In this document: in pieces, positions 36,935 through 48,400 of the stretch
How positions within the stretch are numbered: position 1 is the first letter of the stretch
Layout: each line of letters starts with the position of its first letter
Assembly: GCA_050084985.1 (NCBI GenBank)
Contig: JBITNC010000001.1
Span: forward strand, 72,168,001-72,232,000
Direction: 5' to 3'
DNA: 64,000 nt
Origin: Nageia nagi
Taxonomy: Eukaryota > Pinophyta
The notes under the pieces: generated by a model
Told to the model about the DNA's origin: nothing
What the model saw: only the letters and a program-made list of their open reading frames with translations
The model's database searches: none
Position numbers and translations under genes: made by a program

Positions 36935-39900
36935 ATGGTTGAAACCTTCGTTCCCAAGCATATACTCGATGGTTCCAACTTTGGAATATGGGAACCTCGT
37001 ATGAAAGCCGAGTTACAAGCAAGGAAGCTGTGGCAGACAGTTAGTAAAGATGTGGTTACTCCTACCGATGAGAAGGCTCTTGAAGTATACAACTCAAAGA
37101 ATGAGTTAGCAACTTCAATGATTTATTGTGCAGTTTCAGATGATGTCCTTCTCATGATCTCTTCATCAACTTCAGCAAAGGAAGCTTGGGATAGGTTAAA
37201 GAAAATTTACCTTGGGTCCAAATTTTCAAGGAGGTTTACCATTCTATAAAAGTTGTTACAGTATCGACAAAGTGAAGATGAAAGTGCCTCCATATACTTA
37301 AACAAAATCATTGACCTCAGGACACAACTGGTTGGTTGTGGGTGCAACTGGATCAATGATGAGTTCATGGTCTTCATCATTCTTCAAAGCCTTACTACAA
37401 AGTTCAGTAACTTTGTCACGGTTATGGAAATAAGGCTCGATGATGAAGAAGATGTCATCTCACTTGATAACCTTTCTAGACTTCTTCTGAAACATGAGGA
37501 AACTTTGAACAAGAAAATGTTGAACCTTTCTCCAAAGGACAATAGCATTGCTCTAGGAGCAACCAAAACTCCTTTCAAGAAAAAGTTCAAACATTACAAA
37601 TTCAAAGACAACAAGTCCTCATCTACCTTCAGGAAGTATGACAAAAAGGGCAACAACAATCATGGCAACTACAGGCACAAGAATGACAAAGCTGGATCAA
37701 GCAATCCAACACCTCAGGAAAAGTTTGATGGAAATTGTAACTTTTGTGGTATCTTTGGGTACAAAGAGTATGATTGTCGCAAAAAGAAATTTGCTCAAAA
37801 AGGTAAGGGAAATGCAAATGTGAGAACTTTCAATAATAGAAAGAAGAACAAGCATACTGCTAATGTTGCCTACTACTCAATGACTCAAACTATTTCAAAT
37901 GATTGGATTGTTGATTCAGGATGCACTAATCACATGTGTTATGAAAAGGATAAGTTTGAAAACTTTCATAAGTACAAAAAGGATGCAGTTGTGATAGGTG
38001 ATAATACAGTCCTTGATGTTCATGGAATAGGGAGTGTGAAGATTCATGGAAAGACTCTTGATAATGTCTTTTATGTGCCTAAATTGAGGATGAATCTCAT
38101 CTCCGTGATTCAAATTACAAGGAAAGGATACTCATTTGAGTTTACCTCACACTCTTGGAGTGTTAAGAAAGGACTTGCCACCTTGATGAAAGGATCAGTA
38201 AAGGATGACCTTTATATTGTGGATCAAGTACCTTCAAAGATTTGTCTTGCTGCAAATGTTTGTTCAAAAGGTAATCTTTGGCATCAACGATTAGGACACC
38301 TTAACCACAAGAGTATTCAAGATATGAAAACTCAAGCACTTGTGGAAGGTTTACCTAATATTTCACCCACAATTGGTCTTTGTGAAAGGTGCATTCTAGG
38401 AAAGATGCATAGGCAAAAGTTTGAAAAAGATAAGGCAACTCGGGCTACTCATCCTCTTCAGCTTGTGCATTCAGATTTGATGGGTCCTTTTCAGACTAAG
38501 TCACTAGGTGGAGCTTCTTATGTTCTAACCTTCATTGATGACTTCAGTAGGATGACATTTGGTTATCTACTTGAGCACAAGGATCAAACTTTTGACAGGT
38601 TTAGAGACTTCAAGGCACTTGTTGAAAATCAAACTGATTTTAAGATCAAGATGCTGAGATCTGATAATGGGGGTGAATATAATAGCAATGAGTTTAACAA
38701 CTATTGTGTTAAACATGGGATTAAGCAACAATTCACAATCCCTTACACCCCTCAGCAAAATGGAGTTGCTGAAAGGAAGAATTGCACCATTATGGAAATG
38801 GCAAGATGCATGTTGGGTAACCTTCCTAGTTTCTTATGGGGAGAAGCTGTTCACACTGCTATTCACATCCTAAATAGGTTTCTTACTAAGGCAATTGAAG
38901 GTAAAACTCCATATGAAGCATGGACAGGAAAGAAACCTAACCTCGCACACTTCAGGGTCTTCGGTTGTGATGCATTTGCCTTCATTACCTCAGAGAAAAG
39001 AAAGAAGCTAGATAAACGATCAGAAAAATGCATCTTTGTGGGGTATGATAATCAGCATAGAGGTTACAGGCTCTACTCCTCATCCCATAAAATAGTCTTT
39101 GTTTCTAGGGATGTCAAGTTCAATGAACTTTCTGAGGATATGACCTCTCATGTTGAGGTGTCTAATTCAGATGATTCTTCACCTGCACCTAACTGGTTGG
39201 ATGATCATGTAGAGAAGTCACCACAAGAGCAAAATTCTTTAGCTCAGAGAATTACAAGAAGTATGACCTTGAATAACTCCTTATTTGCCAAAATTGATAA
39301 TACACATGAGCCATCAACCTTCAAAGAAGCTTCCAAGCAAGAGTGTTGGATGGAAGCTATGAAAGTTGAGTATGAGGCTCTCATGAAAAATGAAACTTGG
39401 GATTTGGTTCCTTATCCCAATGAGAAAAATGTGATTGGCAATAAATGGATATACAAGGTCAAGTACAATTCTGATGGAAAAATTGAAAAATACAAGGCAA
39501 GATTATTGGCCAAAGGATTCACTCAGAAATATGGTATTGATTATGAGGAAACCTTTGCTCCTATGGCCAAGATGCCTACTGTCAGAATAATTCTTGCTCT
39601 TTCTATAGCTCAAGGATGGAAAGCTTTTCAACTTGATGTCAAGAGTGCATTTCTCAATGGTGACTTAGATGTTGAAATCTACATGAATCAACCAGAAGGA
39701 TTTATTCCAGAAGGAAAAGAGTCTCTTGTGTGTAAGCTAAAGAAGTCTTTGTATGGACTTAAGCAAGCACCTAGAGCATGGTACAAGAAAATTTTAGGAT
39801 TCTTTGCAGATATTGGTTTTTCCAAGTGCTTCTCAGATTCAGATCTATATGTACTCAATCAAGGAAAAGATGTGGTCATAATTCTCCTTTATGTGGATGA

Positions 39901-40853
39901 TCTTCTCATAACAGGCAATAATATTGAAATCATCCAAGAGTGCATCTCCAAACTCAAGGAAACATTTGAAATGACTGATCTAGGTCTATTGCATTACTAT
40001 CTTGGGATGCAAGTATACCAACACAAAGATTATACTTATCTTAGTCAATCTAAGTATATATCAGACATCTTGCAAAAGTTTGGAATGGAGGAGTGTAAAT
40101 ATGCTGCAATACCTATTTCTCCTGGAATTATTGTATCATTGAGCTCAGATTCTCAGTTGGCTGATGCTACAGCTTATTGACAATTGATTGGTAGTCTTCT
40201 GTATCTGACTATCTCTCGTACTGATATTGCCTTTGCAGTGAATCTGATGGCACGATTCATGCAAAAACCATATGTTGAACACCTCAATGCTGTTAAGCAA
40301 ATCTTGAGGTATGTCGCAGGGACAAAGGATCTTGCTCTTAAGTATTCCCAAGTTCCCTCGATTGTTCTCTCAGGGTTCTCAGATTTTGATTATGGGGGAG
40401 ATAGAGATGACATAAAATCAACCTCTGCATGTGTTTAGCATTGGTTCAGGTGCTATCTCTTGGGCTTCCAAAAAGCAACCTACTGTGACTCTTTCTACCA
40501 CCAAAGCTGAATATTGAGCCATGTCTGTTGCCGCCCAAGAAGCTATTTGGCTAAGACATCTTCTGAACGAAATTGGGTATCAGCAAAATGGCCCATCTCT
40601 TATTTCATTAGATAATCAATCGGCTATCTCTTTGGCTAAGAATCCTATGTTCCATTAGCGAACCAAACATGTAGAAATCCAAGCCCATTTTATTAGGAAG
40701 AAGGTTCTAGATGACATCATACACTTGCAGTATTGTCCATCTACTGAAAACTTCGCTGATTTGTTCACCAAGCCCCTTCCTGAAGCTCAGTTCTGCAAGC
40801 TTAGGGATTCTCTCGGGTTGGTGAAGTTGCCCTCAAGGGGGAGTGAAGTTTAA
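36935..40853 (+). pseudogene. Copia gag-pol polyprotein, interrupted
   Basis: One frame from ATG 36935 carries: gag (to about 37710); a zinc knuckle at 37736-37777 whose His is replaced by Tyr; protease D-S-G at 37913-37921; a GAG-pre-integrase HHCC-type region near 38275-38410; integrase with Asp at 38474, Asp at 38663 and Glu at 38771 (DD35E spacing); reverse transcriptase with Y-V-D-D at 39890-39901; and RNase H from about 40184. The lesions are TAA at 37247-37249, TGA at 40178-40180, a frameshift near 40433-40440, TGA at 40515-40517 and TAG at 40656-40658. The normal stop appears to be TAA at 40851-40853. The integrase and RT catalytic residues are intact, but the full protein cannot be made from this copy without readthrough. 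Confidence 0.95.
40835..40843 (+). promoter_or_regulatory. Internal polypurine-tract-like motif
   Basis: AAGGGGGAG followed by TG at the end of the pol frame. It is identical to the true PPT at 41671-41679, which is also followed by TG. Many copia elements end their polyprotein right at the PPT, so this may be an older one. Confidence 0.5.
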
Positions 40854-40912
40854 TCTTTTGTTAGTGATGACAACTTCACCTCTAAGAGGCCTTTTTTGAT
40901 TGTACATTCTAG

Positions 40913-41193
40913 ACCTCCGTGGTAAGTTTGCTCTGCGTGACAAACTTATTGTACAATTGTTGTTATAGAGTGTTGATTATTTTATACCTCAGTGGTAAGT
41001 TTGCTCTACGTGACAAACTTGTTGTACATTTTATACCTCCGTGGTGAGTTTGCTCTGCGTGAGAAACTCGTTGTACAAATTTTTGAGCATATAATTAATA
41101 TACCTCTGTGGTAAGTTCGCTCTACGTGAGGAACTTGTTGTACATTCCAGACCTCCGTGGTGAGTTTGCTCTGCGTGAGAAACTTGTTGTACA
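40913..41193 (+). repeat. Array of five 43-bp hairpin repeats
   Basis: Units at 40913-40955, 40986-41028, 41035-41077, 41102-41144 and 41151-41193 all run from ACCTC to TTGTACA and are exactly 43 bp. The spacers are 30, 6, 24 and 6 bp. Each unit holds an inverted repeat around the loop CTCTGCGTGA or CTCTACGTGA. The stem is AAGTTTG/CAAACTT in units 1 and 2, GAGTTT/AAACTC in unit 3, AAGTTC/GAACTT in unit 4 and GAGTTT/AAACTT (a G-U pair) in unit 5. The paired changes suggest that the RNA or DNA hairpin is maintained. The array lies in the untranslated 3' region between pol and the PPT. Confidence 0.85.
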
Positions 41194-41670
41194 ATTTTTA
41201 TGCTCTATTTAAAATCAACACATGTCTATATACAACAGGTGACTATGAGTGATGGCTTGGCATCTTCGTGATGGCTTATAGTGCACCATTGATCAGTTAT
41301 TTATAAGATGGCATTATTTGATTCTCTTATTTGAATATATGATGCATCTAACTGATTTTGTTCATGAGTTGCTTGTAGCATGCAGGATCTTCTTTAGAAA
41401 TGCAGGTTACTCACCTTGTGAAAGCAAGCTCATGGAGACTCACATGTCAGCTTAAAGTTGATCGACTACTATGTACAGTGAAACCAGTTGTGGTTAATGA
41501 TTGTATTGTAAACCATTTTTTGTCAAATGGTAATGTAGTGAGTCTCATACTAGTTCTCAAAAAGATTCTCCAATATGTAAATGTTCTCATCTCCACTTGT
41601 ATCTCTATGGAGGAGAACTCTCTCTTACTCTCTCTCTTCTCTCTTCTACGCTCTATCCCAATATTGCATT
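41194..41670 (+). other. Copia 3' untranslated region after hairpins
   Basis: Nothing coding is recognised. A 90-codon open frame (41400-41672) crosses it but resembles no copia protein. Confidence 0.5.
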
Positions 41671-41679
41671 AAGGGGGAG
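41671..41679 (+). promoter_or_regulatory. Polypurine tract of the copia element
   Basis: AAGGGGGAG directly before the TGTTAG start of the 3' LTR, the expected primer site for plus-strand DNA synthesis. Confidence 0.95.
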
Positions 41680-42167
41680 TGTTAGAATTTGTAATGAAAT
41701 ATTGTGAATATTTAAACTCCTTGTAAATTCAATTAATCACTTAAGGGTATGTAGATACCTTAAGAGATTAATAGAATTCTTTAATATGTAAACTTTGACT
41801 TTACCAAAGTGGTTAGTTGGTAGGTTGAAGTTAGGTGATACATTTAATGTAACCCTAACCTTACCCTTGAGTTAAAGGAAGGTTAGGGAGGTGCTCTCAA
41901 GCTATAAATAGAGGGCCTCTCCTTTTGTAACACATCTAAGTTTTGGAGTAAGTTTACTCTACTTGGTTGTGTAGGAGAGAGCTAGAGAATAGTTGTAAGA
42001 GAGACATAGATTTGAGAATAGAGAACTAGTTGTGGATGTACTCCCAAGGAGGGAGGAACCACATTATATTGATGTGTTATCTTGAGTGATTGTGTTATCT
42101 TGTGTACACTTTAGTTTCCTAGTCTAAGGTCCTAGAGGATTTGTTTAGATCTAGTTCAAATCCTTCA
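41680..42167 (+). repeat. 3' LTR of the copia element
   Basis: 488 bp from TGTTAGAATTTG to AATCCTTCA, the same length as the 5' LTR, with a TATA box at 41903-41910. Confidence 0.95.
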
Positions 42168-42172
42168 TAAAT
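42168..42172 (+). repeat. Copia target site duplication, right
   Basis: TAAAT, matching 33436-33440. Confidence 0.9.
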
Positions 42173-42617
42173 TACATACATAATTGACTTAAGAGAAGAC
42201 TATCTTACTTTGATGTGTAGGAGATGCACACATGGCTAAGTTAGGGGAGATATGGAATTTTTGTTCATTGTTTCTCTTTGATGCATGTATACATTCATAT
42301 TTGATTTGACTATAATAGAATAAATTGATTATTCTATGTTATGCACCAAAATGAGAAATAATCTTGCAGCATAAAGCATTCCAAGGAGAGCATTTTAGGA
42401 AGATTGAACATAAATTTAGAAGCTAAAAGAGAAAAAAAATGATTTGGGTAATTATACCCTTGCTCTAATAGTTTAATATTTAATTAATCTAGTAAAAATA
42501 GAACAAAAGATGAAGCAAAAAAAGAAACTGAAGAATATCATCTACTCCCTTAAGTTAGAAGACAATAAGAACAAATGCAAGAATTATTTTTGTATGAGAA
42601 TATACAAGATCTTTGAG
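42173..42617. other. Interior of element E4, right of the copia
   Basis: AT-rich with no gene. It continues E4 from 33435 and leads to a polypurine tract. Confidence 0.45.
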
Positions 42618-42629
42618 TTGGGGGGGAGA
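42618..42629 (+). promoter_or_regulatory. Polypurine tract of element E4
   Basis: TTGGGGGGGAGA directly before TGATGAGTACAT, which looks like the start of a plus-strand 3' LTR. Confidence 0.7.
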
Positions 42630-44195
42630 TGATGAGTACATAAAATATGCATTTTATATCCATTATCTTCACTTATTTATATTCATTCCACAAGAGCATT
42701 CCACACTTTATTTATGTATTTATGAAAAAATTAGTATTTATTATGCATAGTTGGTACTTTGATAAGTTGATAAATATTTTGGAAAAGAAAAGGAATTTAG
42801 GTATAATCTTGATGATAATGGTACTATATATAATTTTAAATATTTTTTATGTAGATGGATTTGTGAATAATTCTACTAGGAAACTTCTTGTAATGGATTG
42901 CAATGGATCAATTTTATAGTCCACCTACCTTAGCTTGCAATTCGGTCAAAAGTTGAGTAGAAGTTCTTCCCATCAGGTTTGGAGTTGACTTGCAACTAAG
43001 ATAAAATTTAGGTAGAAGTTCTTAATGTCAAGTCTAGATTCTTCTTCCAATAACTTGCAACCGGTAACAATATTATTGTAATATATTTAGTTTACCAAGT
43101 GTTTATATTTGCTAACAACATCTTACAAGAGCCATATGAGGGTCTTCCACTAATCAAAAGTGAACATATAGTATACTATTGGAAAGAGGTTGCAAAGCAC
43201 TTTTCAATGGTACAAAGAGTAAAAATATTGAATTAGTGGAATGAAAGTTATACCCCTTAAAAGTTAGCATCTTTCACTAGTTATCTACAATTTGACAATT
43301 CTTGTATGTGTTTGCAGTTGTACAAAAAATGAAAAAATAAACTTTTACAAGAGCAAAATGAGGGACTTATACTACTCAAAAATATGTAAGGTTTACATTT
43401 TATAGAGATCTTGTAAATATATATATAATTATGTGAAGAGAAACAAAAATAGAATCATACAATAAAAGTTACAGCCTCTCAAAGTAGGCTACTTAGCCTT
43501 TCTGAAAAAAATGGAAATGATTGTTTACAGTTAGTAGAAAATGATAAAACATAATTTTTCATATTTGAAATGAGATGTTTGTATCTATAAAAGGTATACA
43601 TATGATATATCATTGGAAATGTGGTGAAATAATATTTCCAATCATGCATCCAATGAAGTAAATAAAGTAGTATAGCAAAAGGTATAATAGCTAAAAAATG
43701 GTAGTTTGTGTAGATTTGATTAGAATGTTAATATACAACAAAGAAGTACACATATGGCCAACTTCAATTTTCATCAACTTAGGGATGAACCAACAATTGC
43801 AAGATGAGTAACATGAGTATTTGGTGGCATATCAAATTATTCCACATCAAGCTAAATTGATTGCAAGCATATATTCCATTTGGAATAAAATTAAATGTAT
43901 TGATATAATTGTTAGCATAAAATTTTATTTAATTTTTTGAATATTGAAAAAGAAGTTGTTTTGTAAATATTCATCCTTGTAGCTATATAATAATTGTAAG
44001 CTTAGGGAGAAGAACATTATGTAATGGTTAGAAATAAAATAAAGAAGCAAAGCAAGTGGCAACAATTTTCAACAAATTTGTAAGTTTGAAATTCTTAAAT
44101 TAAAAAGTAGAGGAGGCTAGGAGAAATTAATCTACTTCTAGTTGAATGACCAAGGGCCCACTCAAATCAACTAGGATAGATAAATTTCCCTAATC
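42630..44195 (+). repeat. Probable 3' LTR of element E4
   Basis: Begins TGATGAGTACATAAAAT after a polypurine tract. Its last 0.9 kb repeats at 29127-30291. The right end is set only by where that similarity stops, near AATTTCCCTAATCA, and is uncertain by tens of bases. No inverted end motif was found. Confidence 0.55.
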
Positions 44196-44548
44196 AAGTA
44201 CATAGATTTAGATTAGATTAAATTAATTTATGTTCTTAAGTGTTGATTAGTTTTATTTTCAAAGTTTTAGTGTAAGATTTATTTTTGCCATTTACTTGCC
44301 TTATAGAATAGAATAGAATTTCTATTATGGTGTGATTTTAGTTCATTTGGTGTGGTGTAATTTGTTTTCATGCAATTTTCCTCATTTCCTAGCATAATTT
44401 TATTTCTATAATTTTCTTACTTTCTTAGTTTAGATTTATTTCCTTGCAAAAGTAGGATAATACCAATTTCTAAAGGCATTTCTGCATACAATGCAAAACA
44501 TCTTGTAAAACTTTTATACCCTAGGTAGATAAATGCAATCAGATGGCA
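44196..44548. other. AT-rich spacer between two LTR elements
   Basis: About 350 bp without a gene or recognised repeat. Confidence 0.4.
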
Positions 44549-45355
44549 TGATCCAAAATGCATCAATTCAAAAGTTTGATCATCCATGAGTTGAGGTTTG
44601 TACACCAAATATCTTTATGCTTAGAATCAAATATACTCTGTTAATAATTTGTTGTGATAGTTAAACAAAATAAATAACATTAACACCATACAAGAATCAA
44701 AGTAGGGCATTGACATCATTCCAATAGTGCTGACATCATTTCATCTAAAGTGAGAAAACTAAATGATCATAGTTATTTTTATTATCATGTTCATTTTATA
44801 GGTCATTTTATTGATTCAAGGGGTTCATTGTCAATTTTTGTGGTTAAATATCTCCTATTGAAATCCATTTGTGAAGGTTGTTGATGATTTTTGATATGGT
44901 TACTATTGTTGACATAATTGTATATTACTGTTAATAGATTTGGGACTCCATGAAGCTATTATAAAGGTTGGAATGTTGTATAAGTATATATGAGATCTAT
45001 AGACTATTTTATGATAGTAATTCTTTCAATATTCTTGCCTCATTGTAATGTTCATTAGAAAATAAACTTTAGAGAACCATTAAACTGTATGTACTCTCAC
45101 ATTGAGGGGAACCAATATAAAGCCTTGTTGTCTCCTTATTTTTCTTTGTGTATGCATTTTTAATACTGTATTTCCATTTTTTAGTATTATGTAATATTAC
45201 ATATGTAGTATATTAGTAGGAAATAAAAATTAGTAAATCTCTATTTGAGGATACAAGTAAGCCAAAGGCTTTTTCATTATTATAGATCAATAAAATTAAT
45301 TAAATATGTATTTAAAGATCCAAGTAATCCAAAGGCTTATACTGGTTAGAGATCA
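44549..45355 (+). repeat. 5' LTR of gypsy-3
   Basis: Starts TGATCCAAAATGCATCAATT and ends TTAGAGATCA. It matches 50817-51523, including AAAGTTTGATCATCCATGAG with one change and GATCCAAGTAATCC with one change. Divergence between the two LTRs is high. Confidence 0.75.
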
Positions 45356-45357
45356 TG

Positions 45358-45367
45358 TGGTATCAGA
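45358..45367 (+). promoter_or_regulatory. Primer-binding site of gypsy-3
   Basis: TGGTATCAGA two bases past the 5' LTR, complementary to initiator-methionine tRNA; the match stops after ten bases. Confidence 0.75.
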
Positions 45368-45547
45368 CTTGATTAACAAATTTTATTGAGGCTTATGAAT
45401 GCAAGGTAGAAGGTTTCAAATACAGGATTTGTTTCTTTTTAATCCAAAGATTAGAAGAAGGTTTAGAAGATAAAATTCCATGGATGATTTAAAAAAGATA
45501 TAGTCAACCAAAATGATAGATTCTAATTTTGAGAGAAGAATTTTCCA

Positions 45548-46400
45548 ATGGAGAATAACATGACTAAAATCATGTATTCGCTTCAAGGTAGGAAATCCAT
45601 GGATGATCCTAGAACACCTGAAAAAAATTGGAACATAAAATATATTAGATGTACTTCTCATGGAACCACTTCATTATCATTAAAAGTAGAGGAAAAAGTT
45701 AAAATCCCTACTTTTGGAGGAGAGATAGATATTGAGAAACTCAATAATTGGTTGAAACAACTTGAGGTATATTTCCAAATTCAACATGTTCTAGATGGTG
45801 TTAAAAATATTTCCTTTGCAAGATTGAAGTTGTGTGTTCATGCATTGATTTGGTGGAAAAGTCACATTGAATCCTTCCAACATGGAAACCAACCACCCAT
45901 ATCTTATTAGGATGAATTTAGAAATTTATTTTAGAGATCAATTTTATACATTGAGTCATCATAATAAATAATGTGTGGAATGGTAGTCTTTTAGATAGCA
46001 AAGAGGATAATCGATCCAAGAATACACAATAAAATTTCATATATAAGCAACCTTGCTTCATATTTCTCTTAAAGATCCTCAAGTTTTGATGAGTACATTA
46101 GGGGATTACATAGTTATTTATAAAATATTATTATGTTGTTTAATCCTACTAATATTGAAAAAATAAGTGTACAAGATCAATATTTGGAAGAATATGGGAG
46201 GTAAAGGCAACAATATGAAAACTCTAGGAAGAATCCAAATAGTAAAGGGAATCAATAAGGGATTAAATCTCAAGACAAAGGAAAGGGGAAAAAATAAGAG
46301 AATAAAATCACTAACATATCAAATAAGGAAGTTAAAGTAGGCATTATTGACATTGTGACAAGGATGGTCATATGGATGAAAACTTTTGGAGAAGGAGCAT
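45548..46400 (+). pseudogene. gypsy-3 gag relic
   Basis: A clean frame at 45548-45910 contains K-I-P-T-F-G-G-E, then L-N-N-W-L-K-Q-L-E-V-Y-F and A-L-I-W-W-K-S, the typical capsid region of plant Ty3/gypsy gag (retrotrans_gag family). It is followed by stops, with a zinc-knuckle relic around 46340-46380. The likely start is upstream in 45416-45548, where the frame is already broken. It corresponds to a gag stretch missing from gypsy-2. Confidence 0.8.
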
Positions 46401-47230
46401 TTGGATGAGAAGAATGTAATGATCATTAAGATTAAGGATGTTGAGGGTAGTGTAGATTCTAATGATATACTTAAATGTGCAGTATTCCAAGAAGTTGGAG
46501 ATGTAAAGTGCATTGAGGAGAAAAAGACACCATGTCAAGATCCAAATCAAGGAGACAAAAATTGATTCTATCATGGATCCTAGTTCTCAAGTGAATTTGA
46601 TTATTAAATGTTTAGTAAAGAAGTTTTGATTGAAGACTTAAAAAATTATCCTCATTCATATTCTTAAAGTTTGGTTCATAATGATGCTAAATGACAAGTC
46701 ATTAGCCAATGTAAGTTGATTTTTTCTATTATAACCAATTACCTTGATGAAGTAAATTTGGATATGGTACCTCTTGACATTTTTATATTTTTTGGGAATA
46801 CTTATTTGTGGGATAGAGATGCTATATATTTTAGGATAAATAATTAGTATAAATTAATTAAATATGAGAATTATTACACTATTTATACACATAAGAGAGC
46901 AAAAATGATGACTTTGGTTACACTTACCAAGTGAAATGATTGATAAATGTAAGTAAGAAGTTCATTCTATTCATGGTAAGAGTTGTGGAGGATGGATTAG
47001 TGAGATGTAGGATGTTGATACCCTTTTCTTATATATCCATTATGCATTTGTTGTTGATTCATGAATATTATATGAAAAAACTTGTTCATGAATTTTAGGG
47101 TGTGTTTGTGGAGCCTATGAGACTACCATCTATGTAATAAATTTAACATAAAATATGACTATTACATCATTCACCTCTTCCTAATATAGGAGTGTATAGG
47201 TAAATCAATTTTAGAGTAGGAGATGATAAA
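46401..47230 (+). pseudogene. gypsy-3 protease and linker relic
   Basis: The protease motif reads D-P-S-S-Q-V-N-L-I-I near 46576-46610, standing for the usual D-S/T-G-S/A active site, so the catalytic Gly is lost. Y-L-W-D-R-D-A-I-Y-F near 46805-46835 marks the linker seen in related elements. The segment 46966-47123 is the single-copy counterpart of the block duplicated around the Tat-like insertion in gypsy-2. Confidence 0.75.
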
Positions 47231-48400
47231 GACACAAGTTTAGGAACTAATTAATCAAGGTGTGATTAAGCCCATTACCTCTCCATGTGGTTCACCTATT
47301 ATTTTGGTGTAAAAGAAATATGGATCATGGAGAAGGTGTATTGATTATAGATATTTGAAGAAAATAATCATCAAAAATCACTATCCATTACCTTTAATAA
47401 ATGATCTTATGGATTAGTTACATGGAATAAGGTATTTCACCAAGTTATTCCTAAGGAGTAGGTATCATTAAGTGAGAATCAAGGAAGAGGATATTTTGAA
47501 TACTGCCTTAAAGACTAGACAAGGTTTATATTAATGGTTAGTTTTGTCTATCGAGTTATGTAATGCATCTACCACCACCTTCATGAGGATCATGAATGAT
47601 GTTCTTAGATATATAATGATTTTTTTGTTATTATTTAACTTGATAATATTATAATATATAGTACTTAGGAAGAACATTTGGTACATCTTTAAAAAGTGCT
47701 TCAAACTTTTCAAAATAAAATCTTATTGTTGTAATCAAGAAAATATGATTTTGGTAAGAAATCTTTGGTATACTTAGTACAATTCATTAATTGAGGAAAA
47801 CTTAAGATAGATATTGACAAGATTAGAGCCATTATGGATTGGCAAACACCTAGAAATATGACTAAAATAAGGAGTTTTTAGGAGTTATTCAATACCTTAA
47901 ATAGTTTATTATTGATTTTCCCAATATTGATTCACCTTTATATAATATTATAAGAAGAATGAGGAAAATTTTTGTGTGGGATAAGAAGCAACAAACTTCA
48001 TTTCATTTGTTAAAGAAAAAGATAAGCAATGCGCTTATTTTGGTGCTCCCAAATTTAAAACAACCATTTGAAATCAAGATGGATGCTACTAAGTATGCCA
48101 TGGGGGTAATTTTCATGTAAGGAATATGACCTATTTGCTACCATTTCAAGAAGTTTTATGGGTTATTTTTGAACTATCCTACATATGACAAGGAATCATA
48201 TGCATTAGTTTAGGTAGTGAAGAAATGGAAGCACTACTTAATGAAAAAAGAGATAGTGATTCATATTGATCATTAACCATTATAGTATTTACAAACTCCA
48301 TCAAAGTTGCAATAATAAAGGCACTTCACCTTGATGGGGTTTCTACAACAATTCCATATCATCATAAAATATAAGAAAGGAAGAACCATTAAAATTATCA
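47231..48400 (+). pseudogene. gypsy-3 reverse transcriptase and RNase H relic
   Basis: RT text is clear: I-K-P-I-T-S-P-C-G-S near 47268, D-Y-R-Y-L-K-K-I near 47340, and [12 protein letters not shown]. The catalytic motif at 47636-47647 has decayed to stop-L-D-N. RNase H follows at about 48060-48390 (F-E-I-K-M-D-A, Y-A-M-G-V-I, N-Y-P-T-Y-D-K-E-S-Y-A-L-V, H-I-D-H). The enzyme is dead through stops, frameshifts and loss of the second catalytic Asp. Confidence 0.85.

Larger units (their letters stand above)
33441..42167 (+). mobile_element. Full-length Ty1/copia LTR retrotransposon
   Basis: The 8727-bp element is complete: matching LTRs of 488 bp, TAAAT target duplicates, an initiator-methionine tRNA PBS, a polypurine tract and the copia domain order gag, protease, integrase, reverse transcriptase, RNase H in one frame. 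The leader is unusually long (3.0 kb) and partly GC-rich. An 826-bp 3' region with a hairpin array separates the polyprotein stop from the 3' LTR. LTR identity is about 99% (5 differences by eye), so insertion is recent relative to its surroundings. The polyprotein carries four stops and a frameshift, so this copy cannot be autonomous. I did not assign a copia lineage. Confidence 0.95.

Noticed and set aside
40913-41193. CRISPR-like array (regular repeats with spacers)
   Set aside because: Spacers are unequal and AT-rich, the units sit inside a plant retrotransposon, and there are no cas genes.
41006-41194. Minus-strand 62-codon frame with internally repeated protein text
   Set aside because: It is the reverse of the hairpin array; the repetition comes from the 43-bp DNA units.
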